11,469 nucleotides of DNA from Porticoccaceae bacterium (GTDB lineage Bacteria; Pseudomonadota; Gammaproteobacteria; Pseudomonadales; Porticoccaceae), in NCBI GenBank assembly GCA_023255165.1, contig JALRJD010000173.1, forward strand, positions 1 to 11,469. The letters run 5' to 3'. Below are positions 6,311-11,469 of the stretch, piece after piece; the first letter of the stretch is position 1, and each line of letters opens with the position of its first letter. Below the pieces are notes generated by a model, which ran no database searches, was not told the origin of the DNA, and saw only the letters and a list, made by a program, of their open reading frames with translations. A program made the position numbers and the translations under genes.

Positions 6311-9190
6311 CTAAAAATCATACTTATACACAGACCCCAGTTTACGCAGGTCGACAAGATTGCTCTCTTGATCGTCATCAACAGTCTCCACCAGCAGTGC
6401 CCTGCGCTGTTCGCCGGTCACTGCATTGTAGGCCTGGCTGAGACTTTCGATGGTCACCGCGGAGACCTGCTCGGCGAGCTGCTGGCGGAAATCAAATTTC
6501 ATATAACCCAGCCCCACCGACTCCATAAAACGACTGTTGAGCTCGGCGAGATTTTTCGGCGTCTCTTGCAGATTACTCAACACCGAAGCCTTGTAGCGCT
6601 GCAGATCCTGCTCGGTCATATTGGCAATCTGCTCGCCATAATGAGCTAAAAACTGATTGAACTCGGTTTCCAGCCTCTGCTCGCTGGCGCTATGGGACTG
6701 CACAATCATCGCCAGCCCCGGCACCCGAACATGGTTGCTGGCAAACACCGCCACCACATAACCCAGCTGCTTCTCAGTGCGCAGGCTGGTATAGAACGGC
6801 GACGACAACATCTCTCCGAGCAGCAACATATGCGCCCGCTCAGTCAGACTGTCTTCACGTCCCTGCATATACAGCATCACCGAAGCGTCAGCATGGTCCA
6901 TTGCAATCTGGGCGCGGCGCTCGCCGCTCGGCAGCCTTGCCACACGCTGGCTGGCACGAACCTCTTTTAGTTCGGTCCAGGAACTGAGACTGGCAACAAT
7001 CCGCTGCGCTGACTCAAGGTTATGGTTGCCACTGATCAACACTTTAAGGCTCAGGTTGTCGATCAGATCAGTCGAGAATGCCGTCAACTGTGGCATCGTG
7101 ATTGCCGCCACAGCATCGGCTTTTTGCAGTGGCGTCCACTGCCCCTTAATCATTGAGTAGAGCCCCGCCATCACCTGACGAAACGGATACTCCCGCGTAA
7201 AGTTACTCATATCCCGCGACAGGCTCTGCTTGATGCGATCAAAGCGCGCCTCATCCCAGTGAGGATTGGCCAATGCGGTGAGAATATCCTGTAACAGTGT
7301 CGCCTGTTTGTCGGAATAGCCGCCGACCACAATGGCAATGCCCCGCTCTGTAGGGTGCAATGAGAAACTGAGCCCGGCCTCCCGCGCCGGATAGACCGCC
7401 GCACCTAGTTGGTCGTCGATATAAGCGAGATAGAGTTCCAGCTCGGCAAAGGCTTCTGGGGAATCGATACCGGGCGATGTCAGCGACGCAATAATATGCG
7501 CCTTGGGCACACCGTAGCGGGTATCGGGGAAATGCCAGGCGGTGATCGTTTCGCTATCGGCTATTAATCTCGGGGCATCTAATCTCGAGACATCTGACTG
7601 CGGGACATCCAGTTGCGAGACATTCGCCGAACGCTGCACCGGAATAAGGCTAAGGTCTTCGGGAATATAGGGGTTTGCCGCAGGCAGCGTCAAATCGTCA
7701 AACGCCGTTGGCGCGCGCCAGCTGGCCAAGGTCTTGCCCTCTATTTTGGCCACCGCATAGGGAGTCTGATACATCACACTGGTCCGGTCGCCCTCAACCT
7801 CTGGCGCGGACAGCGTTACCAACATATTGTCGGGGCGTATCAGTGCCGCAACCTGATGCAGCAGATCAGCATCAAATTCGCTCATCACATAGTCGGCGTG
7901 CAGTACATCGGCAACCGGATAGCGCTGCATCTTTGACGAGAGCATCGAAACATAACCGATAGGGTTCTGTTTTTCCTGAAACCTGAAGGCGATATCACTG
8001 AGCTGAGCGCTCTCATGGTAGCGCCACTGTTCAATGCCCTGCTGCTCGATTATCCGCAGCGTGGCAAAGAACATTTCAATAATCTCATCCTGATGACTGA
8101 CACCGGACGGCGTCAGCGAGATATCCACCGAAAACAGTGCACCGCCGCGATCTTCAAGACCACTGCCCGCCGCAAGACCTTCGGCCCAACCGCGGCTTTT
8201 CAGCGCCTCGAGCAGACTGCCCTCGCCTTCGTGTCCGATCAGTGACCCGAGATAATTGACCGGCTTCTTCCGCCAGTGTGGCAACATTTTCGGCATGGGA
8301 AATGTCAGGCTTAACTCTCGGGAGTTCTGCAACGATGCGATGGAAATTTTCATCGGCAATCGGCCGGGCTCAAACAGCGGCGCAGCCGGTGCAGCGACCA
8401 CCACATCGTTATTGGCGACAGTCGAAAAACGCGGTTCAACCATGGCCTGCAGCTCATCGAGGCTCTCGCTGCCAAACACCACCAGCTTCATAATATTGGC
8501 GGAATAGTATTTTTGGTAGATTGCCAGCAGTTCGTCACGCACCGGGCGGTTGTCAAAATCGGCCAGGGTTTCCAGCGTACCCACAGTAAACTTGCTTAAC
8601 GGGTGCTGCGGATTAACCTGCTCCTGAAGCACATCCTGGCTGCGGCGAGCATCGTCTTTTATTTTTAATCGATACTCTGACTCAACCGCATTGCGCTCGC
8701 GATCGACATATTTGGCATCAAATTTGGGCGCCGAAAAAAACTGCGAAAAGCGATCCAGCGCCGGCTCAAGATAGGCCGCGTCAATATCAAAAAAATAGTT
8801 GGTGTCTTCGAGTCCGGTGCCGGCATTGTGGCTGCCGCCATGCTCACTGATAAAGCTCTGATACTCACCGGGCTCGGGATATTTTTCGGTACCCAGAAAC
8901 AGCATATGTTCGAGAAAATGCACCAGCCCGGCGCGATCCTCGGGATTCTGGTAACTGCCGATATGCACGTCCAGCGAGGCCGCCGCCTTGTCGCTGCCAG
9001 GGTCGGAGATCAACAGCACATCCAGTTTGTTGGGCAACTGCAGATAACGGTACTCACGGCTGTCATTGGGGCTGGCAACAATCGCCTGATCGCCATCCGG
9101 CCCTGAACAGCCCTGTTGCAAAAGGGCAGCGGCCACAACCAGCATAACAAGCCAGCCTGATTTGACGCTGTTGAGTAGTTTATCGATCAT
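6311..9190 (-). CDS. Exported M16 family zinc metalloprotease (insulinase/pitrilysin-like)
   Basis: A 959-residue M16 peptidase, the size of E. coli pitrilysin (962). The inverted zinc motif HFLEH spans 91-95: His91 and His95 bind zinc and Glu94 is the base. The third ligand is Glu172 in ERNAVESE, 81 residues after His91 as in pitrilysin. The sequence around it (FLGTEKYPEPGEYQSFISEHGG, trimmed form of the family block) resembles human IDE. The C-terminal inactive half keeps the family block RTEKQLGYVV. The N-terminus is a signal peptide (hydrophobic core from about 12) ending in LLQQGC, so it is probably a lipoprotein with Cys28, though Gln at -3 is not a standard lipobox. The ATG at 9190 is chosen because AGGGG lies 6 nt upstream; a TTG 24 bp further up lacks such a site. 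It probably degrades peptides in the periplasm or at the outer membrane. It follows perM by 75 bp on the same strand. Confidence 0.92.
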   Translation of the reverse strand: MIDKLLNSVKSGWLVMLVVAAALLQQGCSGPDGDQAIVASPNDSREYRYLQLPNKLDVLLISDPGSDKAAASLDVHIGSYQNPEDRAGLVHFLEHMLFLGTEKYPEPGEYQSFISEHGGSHNAGTGLEDTNYFFDIDAAYLEPALDRFSQFFSAPKFDAKYVDRERNAVESEYRLKIKDDARRSQDVLQEQVNPQHPLSKFTVGTLETLADFDNRPVRDELLAIYQKYYSANIMKLVVFGSESLDELQAMVEPRFSTVANNDVVVAAPAAPLFEPGRLPMKISIASLQNSRELSLTFPMPKMLPHWRKKPVNYLGSLIGHEGEGSLLEALKSRGWAEGLAAGSGLEDRGGALFSVDISLTPSGVSHQDEIIEMFFATLRIIEQQGIEQWRYHESAQLSDIAFRFQEKQNPIGYVSMLSSKMQRYPVADVLHADYVMSEFDADLLHQVAALIRPDNMLVTLSAPEVEGDRTSVMYQTPYAVAKIEGKTLASWRAPTAFDDLTLPAANPYIPEDLSLIPVQRSANVSQLDVPQSDVSRLDAPRLIADSETITAWHFPDTRYGVPKAHIIASLTSPGIDSPEAFAELELYLAYIDDQLGAAVYPAREAGLSFSLHPTERGIAIVVGGYSDKQATLLQDILTALANPHWDEARFDRIKQSLSRDMSNFTREYPFRQVMAGLYSMIKGQWTPLQKADAVAAITMPQLTAFSTDLIDNLSLKVLISGNHNLESAQRIVASLSSWTELKEVRASQRVARLPSGERRAQIAMDHADASVMLYMQGREDSLTERAHMLLLGEMLSSPFYTSLRTEKQLGYVVAVFASNHVRVPGLAMIVQSHSASEQRLETEFNQFLAHYGEQIANMTEQDLQRYKASVLSNLQETPKNLAELNSRFMESVGLGYMKFDFRQQLAEQVSAVTIESLSQAYNAVTGEQRRALLVETVDDDQESNLVDLRKLGSVYKYDF
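7565..7624 (-). repeat. 15-bp in-frame tandem repeat in the M16 inter-half linker
   Basis: Four 15-bp units encode NVSQL, DVPQS, DVSRL and DAPRL in the M16 protease, around residues 523-542. This is where the catalytic and inactive halves of M16 proteins are joined by a flexible linker (about residues 515-542 in human IDE). The units differ at several bases but keep the period and the D-[VA]-x-x-[LS] pattern. Confidence 0.8.
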
Positions 9191-9196
9191 TAAAAG

Positions 9197-9201
9197 CCCC
9201 T
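9197..9201 (-). promoter_or_regulatory. Ribosome binding site of the M16 gene
   Basis: AGGGG on the - strand sits 6 nt before the ATG at 9188-9190 and decides this start over the TTG at 9212-9214. Confidence 0.65.
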
Positions 9202-9265
9202 GAAAAATCTGCAAGAAAGTCTTTGTGAAAAGTTGCCACAGTTATTCTTAAACGGCGTCGCTTTT

Positions 9266-10378
9266 TTAATTATTGCCATCTCCGCCGTCGCCATTTAAAT
9301 CAAGCGGCGGCTGTAAACTCAACTCCTGTTGAGCTCTGCGCGGCCAGGCGTTGTAGACCGCCTTGACCAGAGTGGCTAATGGAATGGCAAAGAACACGCC
9401 CCAGAAACCCCAAATGCCGCCAAACAATAGCACCGAGACAATAATAAAGACCGGATGCAAATTAACCACTTCCGAGAACAACAGCGGCACCAGCAGATTG
9501 CCATCGAGAAACTGAATCACGCCGTAGGCGCCAAACAGCCAAAAGAAATCATTGGTAAAGCCCCACTGCATATAACCGACCAGCAAGACCGGTAGTGTGA
9601 CCACGGTGGCACCTATATAAGGCACCAGCACCGAGAGGCCGACCAGCAGAGCCAAAAGCGCGGCATAGTTAACGCCGAGCCACAGAAATACCGCGTAGGA
9701 GACCAGCCCGACAATTAATATTTCGATCGCCTTGCCACGCACATAGTTGGCAAACTGCATATCCATTTCATTCCAGATCGCTTTCATCACCGAGCGCTCT
9801 TCGGGCAGTAAATTGGATAAAAACAGCAGCAGCTCGTCTTTATCTTTGAGCATAAACAGCACCAACAGCGGCACCAGCACCAGATAGATCATGACACCGA
9901 TCAGGCTCGGAAAACTGCTAATAGAAAAGCTCAGTGCCTGCTCCACCCAGTTGCCCACCTCGTCGGTAAGGCGCTCGGTAATCGACTGAATCTGCTCCGG
10001 GCTGACATAGTCCGCGTAGCGCTCCGGGAGCGCCGCCACGATCTCGCGAAAACGGCCAATCATCTTGGGAATTTCAGCAACCAGCAGCGATGTCTGGCGA
10101 CCAATAATCGGAATCAGGCCGACAATAACGGAGATAAACCCGGCAACAAACAGCAGGTAGGTGCTGATAAGAGCCAGCGTTTTCGGTACGCCATGGCGCA
10201 CCAACGTGTTGACCACACCCTGCAATAGAAAGGTTAAAATCAGTGCCGCAAACACCGGCCCCAGCACCGCCCCTAGGGTGGCAAAGATCACCAGCGAAAC
10301 AATCAGAATAATGGTTAGCAGCAGTGCCTCTTCAGTACCGAGATACTGCTCTATCCATTTGTGGAAAATCTTTTTCAT
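9266..10378 (-). CDS. perM: AI-2E family permease PerM
   Basis: A 370-residue inner-membrane protein of the AI-2E/PerM family (PF01594). Hydrophobic segments lie at about 18-56 (two), 67-92, 155-178, 217-236, 238-268, 278-300 and 308-345. A soluble stretch at about 95-150 separates the early helices from the rest, as usual for this family. The block QFLDGNLLVPLLFSEVVNLHP (290-309; DGN at 292-294) and GGIWGFWGVFFAIPLATLVKA (320-340, both shown shortened in meaning) are nearly identical in E. coli PerM. Family members have been linked to autoinducer-2 export or ion transport; the substrate of PerM is not settled. The tail ends in a Gly/Asp/Asn-rich stretch (LNGDGGDGNN). The ATG has AAAGGT 6 nt upstream. 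It is divergent from bepA, the same pairing as in E. coli (yfgO-yfgC). Confidence 0.92.
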   Translation of the reverse strand: MKKIFHKWIEQYLGTEEALLLTIILIVSLVIFATLGAVLGPVFAALILTFLLQGVVNTLVRHGVPKTLALISTYLLFVAGFISVIVGLIPIIGRQTSLLVAEIPKMIGRFREIVAALPERYADYVSPEQIQSITERLTDEVGNWVEQALSFSISSFPSLIGVMIYLVLVPLLVLFMLKDKDELLLFLSNLLPEERSVMKAIWNEMDMQFANYVRGKAIEILIVGLVSYAVFLWLGVNYAALLALLVGLSVLVPYIGATVVTLPVLLVGYMQWGFTNDFFWLFGAYGVIQFLDGNLLVPLLFSEVVNLHPVFIIVSVLLFGGIWGFWGVFFAIPLATLVKAVYNAWPRRAQQELSLQPPLDLNGDGGDGNN

Positions 10379-10391
10379 CCATTTACCTTTT

Positions 10392-10414
10392 TATCGGGCT
10401 TATATATCGGGCTT
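10392..10414. repeat. Direct repeat upstream of perM
   Basis: TATCGGGCTT occurs at 10392-10401 and again at 10405-10414, a 13-bp period. It is 14 bp from the perM start codon, directly behind its ribosome site, and flanks a TATATA. Could be an operator or a small duplication. Confidence 0.6.
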
Positions 10415-10460
10415 GTTCCGCAGCCGCCATTGATGCGCGCATTGAGCAGCTATCTGACCT

Positions 10461-10488
10461 GAAACTTGTGCATATTTCAACTGTCGAA
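10461..10488 (+). promoter_or_regulatory. SigmaE/AlgU-like promoter of bepA
   Basis: GAAACTT (10461-10467; consensus GGAACTT, 6 of 7) and TCGAA (10484-10488; consensus TCnnA) are separated by 16 bp, the standard spacing for the envelope-stress sigma factor. The start point would be near 10494, with a leader of about 76 nt. E. coli bepA belongs to the sigmaE regulon, which supports the call. Confidence 0.5.
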
Positions 10489-10559
10489 CTGAGCATAATT
10501 TTCCGCTACAGTAATCACGCTGCAAACTGCTGTTCCGACCTCAAATACAAACAGGCTCA

Positions 10560-10565
10560 AAAGGA
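10560..10565 (+). promoter_or_regulatory. Ribosome binding site of bepA
   Basis: AAAGGA ends 5 nt before the TTG at 10571. The frame has a stop at 10496-10498 and no ATG or GTG between it and the TTG, so this site fixes the start. Confidence 0.65.
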
Positions 10566-10570
10566 TCACC

Positions 10571-11469
10571 TTGATTAGCTTCTCCCCTTTCAGGCAATAC
10601 CGGGCACTGTTTTTGTGCTGCATCCTCTGGTTCACCAGCAACCCTCTGACCGCCAATGATATCGAGCTTCCAGTGCTCGGCGATGCCGCTTCGGGAATTA
10701 TTTCAAAGCAGCAGGAGTATGAACTCGGCCGCACCTGGTTAAAGGTTTTTCGCAGCCGTGTGCGCGCCTACGACGACCCACTGATGCAGATCTATCTCGA
10801 ACAGCTACTCTACAATCTCGCCACCTACAGCGACCTGGAAGACCCACGCATTGAACTGGTACTGGTTAAAAACCCGACCATGAACGCCTTTGCCGTGCCT
10901 GGCGGCGTGGTCGGCTTTCACACCGGCGTGTTCGCCTACGCCGAAAATGAAGATCAGATGGCCTCTGTTCTGGCCCACGAACTGGCTCACCTCAGTCAGC
11001 GCCACTTTGCCCGCGGTGCTGAAGCGCAGAAAAAGAATTCCATGATCAATATGGCCGGACTGTTGACCACTATTGTGCTGGCTGCCACCGCCGGCGGTGA
11101 TGCCGCCAGCGCGGCAATGGTGACCTCCCAGGCATTGGCACTGGACAACCAGCTGCGCTACAGCCGCTCCAATGAGCAGGAGGCCGACCGCATGGGCCTG
11201 GCGACCATGAAGCGCGCCAATCGCGATCCCGGCGCGGTGGCTGATATGTTTGCCACGCTGCTAAAAGCAACCCGCTACACCAGCAGTCGACCACCGGAAT
11301 TCCTGCTCACCCACCCGATAACCGAAAAACGTATCGGCGATGCCCGCAGTCGCGCGATGGGCACCTCGATGCGGCAGTACGAACAAAATCCGGAGTTTTA
11401 TTTAATGCGCGCCCGAGCTCTGGTGGCGATGGATAAAACGCCGACGGAGAGCATTGACCGTTTCAGCGC
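10571..11469 (+). CDS. bepA: BepA, M48 periplasmic protease for outer-membrane protein assembly (3'-truncated)
   Basis: The first 299 codons are present; the frame runs off the right edge. It starts at TTG, with AAAGGA 5 nt upstream, and begins with a Sec signal peptide (Arg8 and Arg11, hydrophobic core ALFLCCILWF, cleavage likely after LTA at residue 28). The M48 domain follows: zinc motif HELAH at 136-140 (His136, Glu137, His140), third ligand Glu202 in NEQEAD, and His248 in RPPEFLLTHP, which corresponds to the E. coli His246 that can cap the zinc and hold the protease inactive. The segment aligns closely with E. coli BepA, whose C-terminal TPR domain would lie beyond the window. BepA helps fold LptD and other barrel proteins at the BAM complex and degrades stalled ones. 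It is divergent from perM, as in E. coli, and has a sigmaE-like promoter. Confidence 0.93.
   Translation, partial: MISFSPFRQYRALFLCCILWFTSNPLTANDIELPVLGDAASGIISKQQEYELGRTWLKVFRSRVRAYDDPLMQIYLEQLLYNLATYSDLEDPRIELVLVKNPTMNAFAVPGGVVGFHTGVFAYAENEDQMASVLAHELAHLSQRHFARGAEAQKKNSMINMAGLLTTIVLAATAGGDAASAAMVTSQALALDNQLRYSRSNEQEADRMGLATMKRANRDPGAVADMFATLLKATRYTSSRPPEFLLTHPITEKRIGDARSRAMGTSMRQYEQNPEFYLMRARALVAMDKTPTESIDRFS

Larger units (their letters stand above)
10379..10570. promoter_or_regulatory. perM-bepA divergent intergenic region
   Basis: 192 bp that must hold control elements for both genes. The bepA side has a sigmaE-like promoter (10461-10488) and an isolated CATAAT (10494-10499) with no fitting -35. 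The perM side has a 10-bp direct repeat just upstream of its ribosome site and a TATATA that could be a -10 box without a good -35. A 10-bp palindrome ATGCGCGCAT lies at 10433-10442, and TGAAA/TTTCA arms (10460-10464, 10475-10479) overlap the sigmaE-like promoter. Confidence 0.5.

Noticed and set aside
9224..9240. CRP-like site TGTGA-N7-CCACA upstream of the M16 gene
   Set aside because: The spacer is 7 instead of 6 and one arm is imperfect, so it does not fit the CRP dimer geometry.
9269..9298. Calcium-binding (EF-hand/dockerin-like) look of the PerM C-terminus, DLNGDGGDGNN
   Set aside because: Too short and lacking the rest of a loop-helix; a low-complexity Gly/Asp tail explains it.

Overview
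The window is a chromosomal housekeeping segment of a gammaproteobacterium. AceE is the long homodimeric E1 type and AceF has two lipoyl domains and the catalytic Asn variant known from Azotobacter/Pseudomonas-type E2p. The perM/bepA divergent pair is arranged as in Escherichia coli. GC content looks mid-50s by eye. The mix of Pseudomonas-like and IDE-like features fits a marine or aquatic lineage near Pseudomonadales/Cellvibrionales, but the species cannot be named from the sequence alone. There is no sign of mobile elements, CRISPR, phage, RNA genes or recent transfer.

Layout, left to right. (1) The 3' part of a DUF482/FemAB-like acyltransferase gene on the + strand, cut by the left edge. 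(2) Convergent with it across 2 bp, a glyoxalase I gene on the - strand. This is the last gene of an apparent aceE-aceF-gloA operon (read right to left): pyruvate dehydrogenase E1, the lipoyl E2 core, then methylglyoxal detoxification. The lipoamide dehydrogenase gene (E3) and a pdhR-like regulator are not present here. (3) A 267-bp AT-rich control region upstream of aceE, with a convincing sigma70-type promoter and two perfect palindromes placed on it. (4) A large exported M16 (insulinase/pitrilysin) metalloprotease and, upstream of it on the same strand, a PerM-type AI-2E family permease. (5) Divergent from perM, the 5' part of bepA, an M48 protease for outer-membrane protein quality control, cut by the right edge. 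Its start is TTG and it is preceded by a sigmaE-like promoter.

No new multi-gene system is visible. The parts that deserve a second look are non-coding or linker structure: an 80-bp array of five diverged 16-bp units that fills the space between aceE and aceF; the two palindromes on the aceE promoter; the ATG-TGA start-stop overlapping the GTG start of aceF; the sigmaE-like promoter of bepA; and in-frame tandem repeats in the inter-half linker of the M16 protease (15-bp units) and in the DUF482 protein (9-bp units).
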